Source: Lutibacter sp. B1
GTDB lineage: Bacteria > Bacteroidota > Bacteroidia > Flavobacteriales > Flavobacteriaceae
Length of the DNA: 64,000 nt
Direction: 5' to 3'
NCBI RefSeq assembly: GCF_012524075.1
Contig: NZ_JAAZUI010000012.1
Coordinates: 39,369-103,368 of the forward strand
Every line of letters starts with the position of its first letter. Positions within the stretch are counted from its first letter, which is position 1. The notes beneath the pieces are model-generated. The model saw only the letters and a list, made by a program, of their open reading frames with translations, was not told the origin of the DNA and made no database searches. This document shows, one piece after another, positions 6,750-18,156 of the stretch. Both the position numbers and the translations under genes were made by a program.

Positions 6750-7808
6750 ATGAGAACAAAATTAATTATCCTTTTTACGTTAATATTCGTTTTTCAAATT
6801 AACGCAACTTTTGCTCAAGGATGTGAAGATACACCTCCTCCTACAAAAAAGACAAAAAAAGCTGATAGTGATGAGGTTACATATCCTACAGTAACAGTTT
6901 TTGGATATTTTCAACCTCAGTACAACTACTACTCGGGTGATATTGAAGATGAAAACACATTTAATTTCAAAAGAGCCAGATTTGGTATTAGAGGTAGAGT
7001 AAGCGAAGATTTTTCATACTATGTTATGGTAGAAACAAGCGATTTTATTTCTTCTGACGGTGATGTTTATCTAATGGATGCATTTATAACTTATGATAAA
7101 TATGATTGGTTAAAAGCATCATTAGGTTCTTTTAAACAACCTTTCGGACTTGAAGTTACAACTGCATGTCACGGTTTAACAACAATAAACAGATCAATTG
7201 TTGCTGATCAATTAGTAGCACCTCAAAGAGATTATGGTTTAATGTTATTAGGTAAAGACCCTTCTAAAAAATTCAGCTACTCATTGGCTTTAATGAATGG
7301 TAGAGGTTTAGGCACAAAAGATAATAATGAGAAAAAAGATTTTATTGGTAGATTAACTTATAAATTCTTTGATTTTGTTGAAGTTGGTGGTAGTTTTAGA
7401 TATGGATACCCTAACAATCAAGATGATGACCGAACAACATTTGGTGGAGATGTAGTAGTAACTTATAAAGGTTTAAAAGTACAAAGTGAATATATTCATG
7501 ATGAAGGTGATTACAACAGAGCTGCCGGTGGTGGTTGTGGATCTACTCCTGTAGAACTTGGAGAAAAAAGACAAGGTGCTTATGTAATGGCTTCGTATGA
7601 TGTAAATGAAAAATTTCAACCTGTATTTAAATACGAATATTTTGATGCTGATACCGATATTAAAAAATTAGGTTATCAAGAAATGATGACCATCGGTATA
7701 AATTATTTCTTTAATAAATCTACAAGATTACAAATAAACTATCAAGACAATATTGAAGGAGGAAGTTATGACAATGCCCTATTAATGCAAATGCAAGTTA
7801 AATTCTAA
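6750..7808 (+). CDS. Outer-membrane porin, phosphate-selective porin O/P family
   Basis: A 352-residue beta-barrel protein of the OprO/OprP-type porin family (Porin_O_P). A signal peptide (residues 1-22, ending TFA-Q) is followed by a short Pro/Lys-rich linker and repeated amphipathic strands with the family phrases FNFKRARFGIRG, LKASLGSFKQPFGLE and QLVAPQRDYGLML; the chain ends in phenylalanine (MQVKF), the usual outer-membrane insertion signal. It carries three cysteines, unusual for a porin: C25 at the mature N terminus, one in TTACHGL and one in GGGCGSTP. It ends the rhodanese unit and is probably the outer-membrane entry route for the anionic sulfur substrate, by inference from context. 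Confidence 0.88.
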   Translation: MRTKLIILFTLIFVFQINATFAQGCEDTPPPTKKTKKADSDEVTYPTVTVFGYFQPQYNYYSGDIEDENTFNFKRARFGIRGRVSEDFSYYVMVETSDFISSDGDVYLMDAFITYDKYDWLKASLGSFKQPFGLEVTTACHGLTTINRSIVADQLVAPQRDYGLMLLGKDPSKKFSYSLALMNGRGLGTKDNNEKKDFIGRLTYKFFDFVEVGGSFRYGYPNNQDDDRTTFGGDVVVTYKGLKVQSEYIHDEGDYNRAAGGGCGSTPVELGEKRQGAYVMASYDVNEKFQPVFKYEYFDADTDIKKLGYQEMMTIGINYFFNKSTRLQINYQDNIEGGSYDNALLMQMQVKF

Positions 7809-7834
7809 GCAATAAATAATTAAATTTATTAATA

Positions 7835-7867
7835 AAAAAACTCTTGGTAGGTACCAAGAGTTTTTTT
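7835..7867 (+). terminator. Intrinsic terminator after the porin gene
   Basis: AAAAAACTCTTGGTA pairs with TACCAAGAGTTTTTT around a two-base centre, followed by the T run, 26 bp after the porin stop. Confidence 0.9.
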
Positions 7868-7881
7868 AATGTCTTTTTTTG

Positions 7882-7909
7882 TATTTTTGTAAAACACCGT
7901 TTTTTACAA
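7882..7909 (+). promoter_or_regulatory. Promoter -7 element with overlapping inverted repeat before the Crp/Fnr genes
   Basis: TATTTTTG at 7882-7889 matches the Bacteroidota TAnnTTTG element, and it overlaps the inverted repeat TTGTAAAA (7887-7894) / TTTTACAA (7902-7909). No TTTG was found at the expected upstream spacing. The repeat is placed where a bound regulator would block transcription, so autoregulation by one of the Crp/Fnr proteins is plausible. Confidence 0.45.
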
Positions 7910-7924
7910 TTAAATAAATAAGAT

Positions 7925-8578
7925 ATGACTGGCGATAAAGAAATTATAAGGGAAAAATTGAATGATTATTATTCTGAAATTTTTGAAAAAGAACTTATTG
8001 ATGAAATTGTAAGTATTGCTAAATACAAAACAATTCCTGCCGGTGGAATTTTAATTGATATTGGAGATAATATGACACATGTTCCTTTAATTTTAGAAGG
8101 CGCTGTTAAAATTATTAGAGAAGATAAAAATGGTGATGAAATTGCTTTATACTTTTTAGAAAAAGGTGATACTTGTGCAATATCTTTTATCAATTGTATT
8201 AACAGAAGTAAAAGCATGTTTAGAGGCGTTGTTGAAAAAGATACAGAAGGTGTTTTTGTACCGGTAGAAAAAGTTGATGAATGGCTTAAAAATTATGAAT
8301 CTTGGCGACATTTTATTATTGACAGTTATCACATTCGTTTAATTGAAATGGTTGAGTCTATAGATTGTTTGGCCTTTATGAAGTTAGATAACAGGTTGCT
8401 TAAATATTTAACCGATAAAGTACAGATTATGAAAGATAATACATTGGTTATTACACATCAAGAAATTGCCGATGATATAAATACTTCGAGAGTTGTTGTT
8501 TCTCGTTTACTTAAACAACTGGAAAACGAGGGGAAAATTAAAATTAGAAGAAATAAAATTATTATTGATAGTATCTAA
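7925..8578 (+). CDS. Crp/Fnr-family transcriptional regulator (first of tandem pair)
   Basis: A 217-residue regulator: cyclic-nucleotide-binding-like beta barrel (about residues 20-120), dimerisation helix, and C-terminal winged helix (about 165-215) with recognition region EIADDINTSRVVVSRLLKQL. The barrel lacks the Arg-containing cAMP motif of Crp and the N-terminal cysteines of Fnr. Instead it has GDTCAISFINC, giving C84 and C91 spaced as CX6C, on the loop where other family members bind effector; both are conserved in the next gene. C148 is a third cysteine. It follows the sulfur locus directly and is likely to regulate it, possibly by sensing sulfane sulfur or redox state; the sensing mode is inferred. 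Confidence 0.88.
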   Translation: MTGDKEIIREKLNDYYSEIFEKELIDEIVSIAKYKTIPAGGILIDIGDNMTHVPLILEGAVKIIREDKNGDEIALYFLEKGDTCAISFINCINRSKSMFRGVVEKDTEGVFVPVEKVDEWLKNYESWRHFIIDSYHIRLIEMVESIDCLAFMKLDNRLLKYLTDKVQIMKDNTLVITHQEIADDINTSRVVVSRLLKQLENEGKIKIRRNKIIIDSI

Positions 8579-8604
8579 CACTATTTTAACTTATTACTAT
8601 ACCA

Positions 8605-11697
<3,093 letters not shown>

Positions 11698-11698
11698 T

Positions 11699-12658
11699 AT
11701 GCCAAGAATTACTTTAACTATATTCATTTTTTGTATGTGTTATGCAAATGGTTTTGCAGACAACATTAATAATATAGTTTTTCCAAAGGCAGAAATTTTA
11801 AACAAATATACAGCAAGAATACCTTTTAAACTCATAGATCATTTAATTGTTGTTGAAGCCGAAGTGTTAAATAAAAAAGGAAATTTTATAATAGATACAG
11901 GCTCTCAAAATCTAGTACTTAATAAAGTGCATTTTCCATTACAGTATACTTTAAATAAAAAAAACAATAAAACTTCAGGAGTAATCCGGATTATTGACGA
12001 TCCGCTTGAAAAAAAACTTAGTGAATTTAAATTACAAAACTTTAGTTTAAAAGATCAAAATTCTGACATAATAGATTTATCTCATATAGAGAAAACCAAA
12101 AAGATGAATTTATTAGGAATAATTGGGTACAGTATCTTAAAAGAGTATGAGGTTTTTATTGATCTTCATTTAAATCAAATTACTTTAACTAAAACCGATA
12201 AACAGGGTAACAAATTAGATTCTAAAGTTTATCTGGAGAAAATTGTAGATAGTATCGATTTTAAATTGAAAAAACATACTATTGTAATTAATGGAGTTGT
12301 TAATAATCAAAAAGTTAAACTTGGATTAGATACTGCTGCTGAGTTTAATCAGATAAACAAAAGCGTGAATAAAAAAGTGCTAAAACAATTTTTTCCAAAA
12401 AAACGAATTAATTTAGTAGGTGCTAGCAATAAAAAAATAGAAGTTATGGCAGGGAATTTGTTTAACTTAAAACTGAGCGAAACCATATATTTTGGACCTA
12501 TGAAAACTGTTTTAACAAACCTTAGTAAAATGTATGAAGTATATGGAACATCACTTGATGGTGTTTTAGGTTATGAATTTTTTAAATATAAAAGAACCAT
12601 AATTAATTATCAAAAAGAAAAACTTTATTTTATAGATTATCCTCGTATTAGACAGTGA
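11699..12658 (+). CDS. Secreted retropepsin-like aspartyl protease family protein
   Basis: A 319-residue protein with a signal peptide (about residues 1-20, ending NGFA) and two retropepsin-type half-domains. The first has FIIDTGSQNLVLNK with the catalytic-type DTG; the second has LGLDTAAEFNQINK, where DTA replaces DTG/DSG. LLGIIGYSILKEYEVFID and DGVLGYEFFKYKRTIINY are the hydrophobic Gly segments that normally follow. Bacterial proteins of this type are single-chain aspartyl proteases of mostly unknown substrate. The gene overlaps the next by 4 bp (GTGA), so the two are translationally coupled. Activity is likely but not proven, because the second motif is atypical. Confidence 0.78.
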   Translation: MPRITLTIFIFCMCYANGFADNINNIVFPKAEILNKYTARIPFKLIDHLIVVEAEVLNKKGNFIIDTGSQNLVLNKVHFPLQYTLNKKNNKTSGVIRIIDDPLEKKLSEFKLQNFSLKDQNSDIIDLSHIEKTKKMNLLGIIGYSILKEYEVFIDLHLNQITLTKTDKQGNKLDSKVYLEKIVDSIDFKLKKHTIVINGVVNNQKVKLGLDTAAEFNQINKSVNKKVLKQFFPKKRINLVGASNKKIEVMAGNLFNLKLSETIYFGPMKTVLTNLSKMYEVYGTSLDGVLGYEFFKYKRTIINYQKEKLYFIDYPRIRQ

Positions 12659-13620
12659 AAAAAATAATAGTACATAGTATCAATTTCTTATTTCTTTTTA
12701 TAAGCTTATATGCTTTCGCCCAAAACGAAACACATAAAGGCTACAGAATTGAAGGTGATGAAATTGTATTTACTTTTAATAAAAGTGATTATAAAAAAAT
12801 TACATCTGATGGCTTTGGTAACAAACAAGATTTTGATGATTTAAAAATAGACAACGTAGTAGTTTCAGGTAAATTCAACAATTGGTCTAAAAACAAATGG
12901 AGAATGGCCAAAGTTAATAACAACACTTACGAACTAAGAAAAAAACTTAGCGATTTTACCGATGAGTTTTCATGGGAGTTCAAATTTGTAATAAATAATT
13001 ATTACTGGGCTGAACCTTCTAAAGATGATATAAATATAACCAGAGCTACAAAAGATGGATTTTATCTAAATACTTATAATCTACATTTTTTAACAAACTA
13101 TCCTGACAAAAATGGAAATGCTCATTTTAAACTCAAAGGGTATAAAAACGCTAAAAAAGTGATACTTTCCGGCACATTCAACAGATGGAATGAAGAATTA
13201 TTTAAAATGAATAAAACCGAAGAAGGCTGGGAATTAACATTGCTATTAAAACCGGGTGAATATGAGTATAAATTTATAGTAGATGGTAATTGGATGGAAG
13301 ATCCAGATAATCCGCTAAAAAAACGTAACGAATTTAATGGTTTTAATTCATTAATTAATATAAATAAATTGATAACATTTAAACTCGACAATCATTTAAA
13401 TGCAAAAAAAGTTATCCTCTCAGGGTCATTTAACAATTGGGATGAAAATAATTACTCAATGCTTAAAACAAAAAGCGGGTGGGAATATAGTATCAAGCTT
13501 AGTGGTGGAAAACATCATTATAAATTTATTGTTGATGGGAATTGGATTGTAGACCCTAAAAATTCAGTAAAAGAATATGATTATGATGGCAATATTAATT
13601 CTGTATGTATAATTAAATAA
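12655..13620 (+). CDS. Secreted protein with three CBM48/AMPK-type glycogen-binding domains
   Basis: A 321-residue protein starting at GTG 12655, inside the end of the preceding gene. A signal peptide (about 1-22, ending AFA-Q) precedes three tandem early-set modules of the glycogen-binding (CBM48, AMPK-beta-like) type: VVSGKFNNWSKNKWRM, KVILSGTFNRWNEELFKM and KVILSGSFNNWDENNYSM, each followed by the paired YKFIVDGNW(M/I) strand (weaker in the first, FKFVINNYYW). The tryptophans that stack on alpha-glucan are present in each. No catalytic domain is attached. Coupled to a retropepsin-like protein, it may tether that protein to glucan or glycoprotein at the cell envelope; this pairing is described, its purpose is not known. 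Confidence 0.8.
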   Translation: MKKIIVHSINFLFLFISLYAFAQNETHKGYRIEGDEIVFTFNKSDYKKITSDGFGNKQDFDDLKIDNVVVSGKFNNWSKNKWRMAKVNNNTYELRKKLSDFTDEFSWEFKFVINNYYWAEPSKDDINITRATKDGFYLNTYNLHFLTNYPDKNGNAHFKLKGYKNAKKVILSGTFNRWNEELFKMNKTEEGWELTLLLKPGEYEYKFIVDGNWMEDPDNPLKKRNEFNGFNSLININKLITFKLDNHLNAKKVILSGSFNNWDENNYSMLKTKSGWEYSIKLSGGKHHYKFIVDGNWIVDPKNSVKEYDYDGNINSVCIIK

Positions 13621-13647
13621 AAAAACACCTAAAAAGGTGTTTTTTTA
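13619..13647. terminator. Bidirectional terminator between convergent genes
   Basis: AAAAAACACCT and AGGTGTTTTTT flank a four-base loop, with A and T runs on both sides. It can serve the CBM48 gene on the + strand and fabH on the - strand. Confidence 0.85.
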
Positions 13648-13689
13648 TACTATTCTAAATTGATTTTTGTAAAAACGAGAGTGTAATTT

Positions 13690-14697
13690 TTACCAACGCA
13701 TAATAACACTTCCCCACGTAAATCCACTACCAAATGCAGCTAAAACTACAAGGTCATTATCTTTTATTTTACCTTGTTCCCAAGCTTCTGTAAGTGCTAT
13801 AGCTATAGAAGCAGCTGTTGTATTTCCATACTTCATAATGTTATTAAAAATTTGATCGTCAGACAATCTAAATTTCTTTTGAACAAATTGTGAAATACGT
13901 AAATTAGCTTGGTGTGGAATAAACATATCAATATCCGTATCCTTTAAACCATTACTTTGCAAGCCTTCCATAATTACTTCTGAAAAACGAACAACTGCAT
14001 TTTTAAATACAAATGTACCATTCATATATGGGAAATACGACTCGTCATTTTCATCATTAGCTTCCAAAATTTCAGGTACCCAATGTCTAATACTTGGAGC
14101 CAATACGGTTAATTCTTCAGCATGTTTACCTTCAGAATGCAAATGAGATGATAAAATACCTTTTGTATTGTCTTCAGTTCTACTTAAAACAACCGCTCCT
14201 GCACCATCGCCAAAAATTACCGAAACACCTCTACCTCTTGTTGTCTTATCTAAACCACCAGAGTGAAATTCTGAACCAATAACCAACACATTTTTATACA
14301 TTCCGGTTTTTATAAATTGATCAGCTACAGAAAGCCCATAAATAAAACCTGAACATTGGTTTCTAACATCAAGCGCACCAATAGTTTTCATATCAAGCAT
14401 TTCTTGTACTTGAACTCCACAACCTGGAAAATAATAATCCGGACTCAATGTTGCAAAAACAATAAAATCTATATCGTCTTTTGTAAGCCCCGATCTCTCA
14501 ATTGCAATACGAGCAGCCTTAGCTCCCATAACTGCTGAGGTATCTTCACTTCCCTCTGTAATCCATCTTCTTTCTTTAATACCTGTTCTTTCTTGAATCC
14601 ACTCATCACTAGTTTCCATAAATTTGGTCAAATCTTCATTTGTCACAATATTGTCCGGAACGTAATAACCAAGACCTGTAATCTTCGAATTGTACAT
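13690..14697 (-). CDS. fabH: Beta-ketoacyl-ACP synthase III (FabH family)
   Basis: Condenses acyl-CoA with malonyl-ACP to start fatty-acid synthesis. The 335-residue protein has the Cys-His-Asn triad of the family: C115 in NQCSGF, H262 in IPHQAN and N292 in YGNTTAAS. The N-terminal phrases SKITGLGYYVPDNIVTN and RTGIKERRW and the dimer glycine segment FGDGAGAVVLS are standard. Flavobacteria commonly carry more than one FabH-like gene; a stand-alone copy away from rpmF/plsX, as here, could also have a specialised acyl primer preference. Transcribed from the promoter at 14724-14754. Confidence 0.92.
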   Translation of the reverse strand: MYNSKITGLGYYVPDNIVTNEDLTKFMETSDEWIQERTGIKERRWITEGSEDTSAVMGAKAARIAIERSGLTKDDIDFIVFATLSPDYYFPGCGVQVQEMLDMKTIGALDVRNQCSGFIYGLSVADQFIKTGMYKNVLVIGSEFHSGGLDKTTRGRGVSVIFGDGAGAVVLSRTEDNTKGILSSHLHSEGKHAEELTVLAPSIRHWVPEILEANDENDESYFPYMNGTFVFKNAVVRFSEVIMEGLQSNGLKDTDIDMFIPHQANLRISQFVQKKFRLSDDQIFNNIMKYGNTTAASIAIALTEAWEQGKIKDNDLVVLAAFGSGFTWGSVIMRW

Positions 14698-14723
14698 AAA
14701 TTTTAATATTTGTTATAAAAAAT

Positions 14724-14754
14724 CAAACATACTAAAAACTTCATATTTCCACAA
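14724..14754 (-). promoter_or_regulatory. Promoter of the fabH-like gene
   Basis: On the - strand TATGTTTG (complement of 14724-14731) matches TAnnTTTG, with a TTG (complement of 14752-14754) 20 bases upstream, the spacing of flavobacterial sigma-A promoters. It lies 27 bp before the start codon. Confidence 0.6.
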
Positions 14755-14917
14755 CATTTAAATTATTAATATATCAATTTTCAATAAAGATAAAACTTCT
14801 TTTTTACGAATATGCTTATTTTCCTAAAAAATTATGTCATAATGTCACAGTTACAAGTTTGGTATTTTTTTTGACTAAACAAATACATTAAATTATAAAT
14901 TAAAAAAAATAAAAAAT

Positions 14918-16807
14918 ATGGCAACTGGAAATATTAATGTAACGGCAGAAAATATTTTTCCTGTTATTAAAAAATTCTTGTATTCTGATCACGAAATATT
15001 TTTACGTGAATTAATTTCAAACGCAACCGATGCTACTTTAAAGCTAAAACACCTTTCTACTTTAGGAGAAATTAAAGGAGATATTGGTAACCCAATAATT
15101 GAAGTTAAAGTTGATAAAGACAAAAAGGAAATTAGAATTATTGACCAAGGAATTGGTATGACTAGTGAAGAGGTTGAAAAATACATTACTCAAATTGCTT
15201 TTTCCGGAGCTGAAGAATTTGTAAAACAATACAAAGACAAAGTAGAAGATTCTGGAATTATTGGTCATTTTGGTTTAGGTTTTTACTCTTCTTTTATGGT
15301 AGCCGGCAAAGTTGAAATTTTTTCAAAATCGTTTAAAGAAGGATCAAAAGCAGTACGTTGGGAATGTGATGGAAGTCCACAATATATAATAGAAGAAACT
15401 TATAAAACAGACAGAGGAACTGAAATAGTTTTACATATTGATGATGATTCAACTGAGTTTTTAGAAGAACATAAAATCACAGAGCTTTTAAATAAGTATA
15501 ATAAATTTATGCCTATTCCAATTAAATTTGGAACTCGCGAAGAAACATTGCCTTTACCCGAAGATGCAGATAAAGAGGCTAAACCTGAAAAGATTACTGT
15601 AGATAATATTGTAAACAATCCAAACCCGGCTTGGACTAAAAACCCAAGCGATTTAAAAGATGAAGATTATAAAGCTTTTTATAGAGAATTGTACCCAATG
15701 CAATTTGAAGAACCTTTATTTAATATTCATTTAAATGTTGACTATCCTTTTAACTTAACAGGAATTTTATATTTTCCTAAACTAAATAAAAATTTAGATC
15801 CAACTAAAGACAGAATTCAACTATATCAAAATCAGGTTTTTGTAACTGATAATGTTGAAGGTATTGTGCCAGACTTTTTACAAATGCTACGTGGTGTTAT
15901 TGATTCACCGGATATTCCTTTAAACGTTTCACGTTCCTATTTACAAGCGGATGGTGCGGTTAAAAAAATATCAAGTTACATTACAAGAAAAGTAGCCGAT
16001 AAACTAATTAGTTTATTCAAAAATGACCGTAAAGGTTTTGAAGAAAAATGGGATGATATTAAAGTTATTATTGAGTACGGAATGCTTTCTGAAGAAAAAT
16101 TCTTTGAAAAATCTGACAAATTTGCATTGTACCCAACTGTAAATAAAGAATATTTTACTTTTTCTGAATTAGAAGAAAAAATAAAACCACTTCAAACAGA
16201 TAAAGACGATAAACTGGTAATTTTATATGCTTCAAATGAAAAAGCGCAACACAGTTATATTGAAGCTGCTAAAGAAAAAGGTTACGAAGTTTTATTGTTA
16301 GATTCTCCAATTGTTTCTCATTTGCTTCAAAAACTAGAAACTTCTAAAGAAAATATACACTTTACACGTGTTGATGCTGATCATATTGATAATTTAATTA
16401 AAAAAGACGAAGATAAAATCAGTAAACTTTCTGATGAAGAAAAAGAAACATTAAAACCAATTATTGAAGAAATTATTCCTAAAGAAACATATACTGTTCA
16501 AATGGAGTCTATGGATTCAAGTGCAAATCCGTTTATTATTACACAACCAGAATTTATGCGACGTATGAAAGAAATGCAAGCTACAGGTGGTGGCGGATTT
16601 ATGGGAATGGGAAATTTCCCTGAAATGTATAATTTAGTAGTTAATACCAATAACGATTTGGTTGTTGAAATTTTAAACACTAAAACCAAAAAGAAACAAG
16701 AACGTTTAATAAAACAAGCTTTTGATTTAGCTAAATTATCTCAAAACCTATTACATGGCGAAGAGTTAACTAATTTTATTAAACGTAGTTTTGAAATGAT
16801 AAAATAG
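14918..16807 (+). CDS. htpG: Molecular chaperone HtpG (bacterial Hsp90)
   Basis: ATP-dependent dimeric chaperone, 629 residues, the usual bacterial length. The N-terminal GHKL ATPase domain carries ELISNATDATLKLK, IRIIDQGIGMTSEEV and GHFGLGFYSSFMV; the middle domain has the catalytic-loop region DIPLNVSRSYLQAD; the C-terminal dimerisation domain contains a Gly-Met-rich GGGGFMGMGNF segment. It is monocistronic: a terminator follows at 16827-16858, and the upstream gap is shared with divergent fabH. That gap has a tandem ATGTCA(T/C)A repeat at 14834-14849; no clean TAnnTTTG element was found for htpG. Confidence 0.97.
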   Translation: MATGNINVTAENIFPVIKKFLYSDHEIFLRELISNATDATLKLKHLSTLGEIKGDIGNPIIEVKVDKDKKEIRIIDQGIGMTSEEVEKYITQIAFSGAEEFVKQYKDKVEDSGIIGHFGLGFYSSFMVAGKVEIFSKSFKEGSKAVRWECDGSPQYIIEETYKTDRGTEIVLHIDDDSTEFLEEHKITELLNKYNKFMPIPIKFGTREETLPLPEDADKEAKPEKITVDNIVNNPNPAWTKNPSDLKDEDYKAFYRELYPMQFEEPLFNIHLNVDYPFNLTGILYFPKLNKNLDPTKDRIQLYQNQVFVTDNVEGIVPDFLQMLRGVIDSPDIPLNVSRSYLQADGAVKKISSYITRKVADKLISLFKNDRKGFEEKWDDIKVIIEYGMLSEEKFFEKSDKFALYPTVNKEYFTFSELEEKIKPLQTDKDDKLVILYASNEKAQHSYIEAAKEKGYEVLLLDSPIVSHLLQKLETSKENIHFTRVDADHIDNLIKKDEDKISKLSDEEKETLKPIIEEIIPKETYTVQMESMDSSANPFIITQPEFMRRMKEMQATGGGGFMGMGNFPEMYNLVVNTNNDLVVEILNTKTKKKQERLIKQAFDLAKLSQNLLHGEELTNFIKRSFEMIK

Positions 16808-16826
16808 TTTATCGCTATAAAACTTT

Positions 16827-16858
16827 AAAAAAGCCTTAACACTTGTTAAGGCTTTTTT
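16827..16858 (+). terminator. htpG terminator
   Basis: AAAAAAGCCTTAAC pairs with GTTAAGGCTTTTTT around the loop ACTT, 19 bp after the htpG stop. Confidence 0.9.
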
Positions 16859-16935
16859 AATTATTTTTACACTGAAAATTAGCATTTTAAAATAATTGGC
16901 ATTTTTTTTGCGAGCTGTTACATTAAATTTAAAGT

Positions 16936-17634
16936 ATGAAAAACTTACTTAAAATAGCACTTTTTATTACCACAATATACTTATTGCCGGTAAATTCATT
17001 TTCACAAATTGATAGTAGCAAAACTGCAAAAAAACCACAAGAAATTGATAATGAACTAACTACAGTTAAAAGTAACAATCAATTAAATGCAAAATCTTTA
17101 AATACAAAAGTACCTAACAGTTCTAATATAGATCTAAATTCGAACAATAAACTAAATGAAAATGCTGTTGTAGAACAATTGAAAAAGAGCAATACTAATT
17201 CGAATAATTCAAACTTTTTAATGGAAACTTTACCAGAAGATAGAGATATTATAGGTAAAAAATATTGGAAAGGTCAAGATGTAACCAATAAAAGATTAGA
17301 AAGTAATTTAGGTTTAGGAACTATTTACAGCACATCAAAAACAGTTAGAATAGAATGTAGAGACCATAGCTATGTTGATGGAGATATTATTAAAATTTTT
17401 ATAAATGAAAAACCTATTGATTCTAAAATTGCTTTAAAAGGAAATTATTATGTGCTTTACGTTAATTTAGAGCAAGGTTATAATAGAATTGATTTTCAGG
17501 CTATGAATCAAGGATTATCTGGTCCAAATACTGCCGAACTGAATGTTTATGACGATAAAGGGAATTTAATTTCTGCTAAAGAATGGAATTTACCAACCGG
17601 TTATATTGCTACACTAGGAATAATTAAAAAATAA
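16936..17634 (+). CDS. Secreted protein of unknown function
   Basis: A 232-residue protein with a signal peptide (about 1-24, ending SFS-Q). Residues about 25-100 are low-complexity, rich in Asn, Ser and Lys, and probably disordered. The C-terminal ~110 residues look like a compact beta domain (IECRDHSYVDGDIIKIFINE, then YNRIDFQAMNQGLSGPNTAEL and KEWNLPTGYIATLGIIKK), a pattern also seen in other flavobacterial exported proteins that have no assigned role. No catalytic motif is seen. It lies 9 bp before the NUDIX gene, so the two may be co-transcribed. No function is proposed. Confidence 0.7.
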   Translation: MKNLLKIALFITTIYLLPVNSFSQIDSSKTAKKPQEIDNELTTVKSNNQLNAKSLNTKVPNSSNIDLNSNNKLNENAVVEQLKKSNTNSNNSNFLMETLPEDRDIIGKKYWKGQDVTNKRLESNLGLGTIYSTSKTVRIECRDHSYVDGDIIKIFINEKPIDSKIALKGNYYVLYVNLEQGYNRIDFQAMNQGLSGPNTAELNVYDDKGNLISAKEWNLPTGYIATLGIIKK

Positions 17635-17643
17635 TTTTTTAAT

Positions 17644-18027
17644 ATGATTTTAGCTGCTTCAGGAGTTATTTTACAAGAAAAAAAAATTCTACTGTTACAA
17701 CGTTCAAATTACACACAAAATTATCCCGGCTATTGGGGTTGCCCCGGAGGCAGAGCTGAAAAAGGTGAAACAGCCGAGCAAAATGTTATACGAGAAGTAA
17801 AAGAAGAATGTAATTTAGATTTTACACCAACATCTATATTAAAAACCGGTATTTGGCAAGACAGGGAATACTACAGATTTTTAGGTAAATGGAGCGGAAC
17901 TATAAAAGTACAAGAAGAAGAAGTTATTGATTTTAACTGGTTTACATATAATGAAGCTATAAAATTGAACCTTTCTTTTGATTATAGAGATGTGATAGAA
18001 CTTCTATATACAAAAAACTTGCTGTAA
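17644..18027 (+). CDS. NUDIX hydrolase (MutT-like)
   Basis: A 127-residue NUDIX protein that should hydrolyse a nucleoside diphosphate linked to another group. The signature G-x5-E-x7-R-E-x2-E-E is complete in GRAEKGETAEQNVIREVKEE, providing the metal-binding glutamates. GVILQEKKILLLQRS and YPGYWGCPGG are the usual preceding strands. At this size it resembles MutT-type house-cleaning enzymes, but the substrate cannot be read from the sequence. It starts 9 bp after the secreted-protein gene. Confidence 0.88.
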   Translation: MILAASGVILQEKKILLLQRSNYTQNYPGYWGCPGGRAEKGETAEQNVIREVKEECNLDFTPTSILKTGIWQDREYYRFLGKWSGTIKVQEEEVIDFNWFTYNEAIKLNLSFDYRDVIELLYTKNLL

Positions 18028-18156
18028 TATAATTATTAAAACAGCAGATATACCTTAAAAATAGTTTTCCTAATTTTAGAACAATTAAAAGTGTAACTTT
18101 TGCTTTTTAGCTTCGTCTTTAATTAAAAAGCGCTATACTTTTTTAGTAATCAAAAA

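Noticed and set aside
14834..14849. Tandem ATGTCA repeats upstream of htpG as a heat-shock operator
   Set aside because: They are direct, not inverted, repeats of short length in AT-rich DNA, and no consensus promoter is next to them; too weak without comparison to other chaperone genes.
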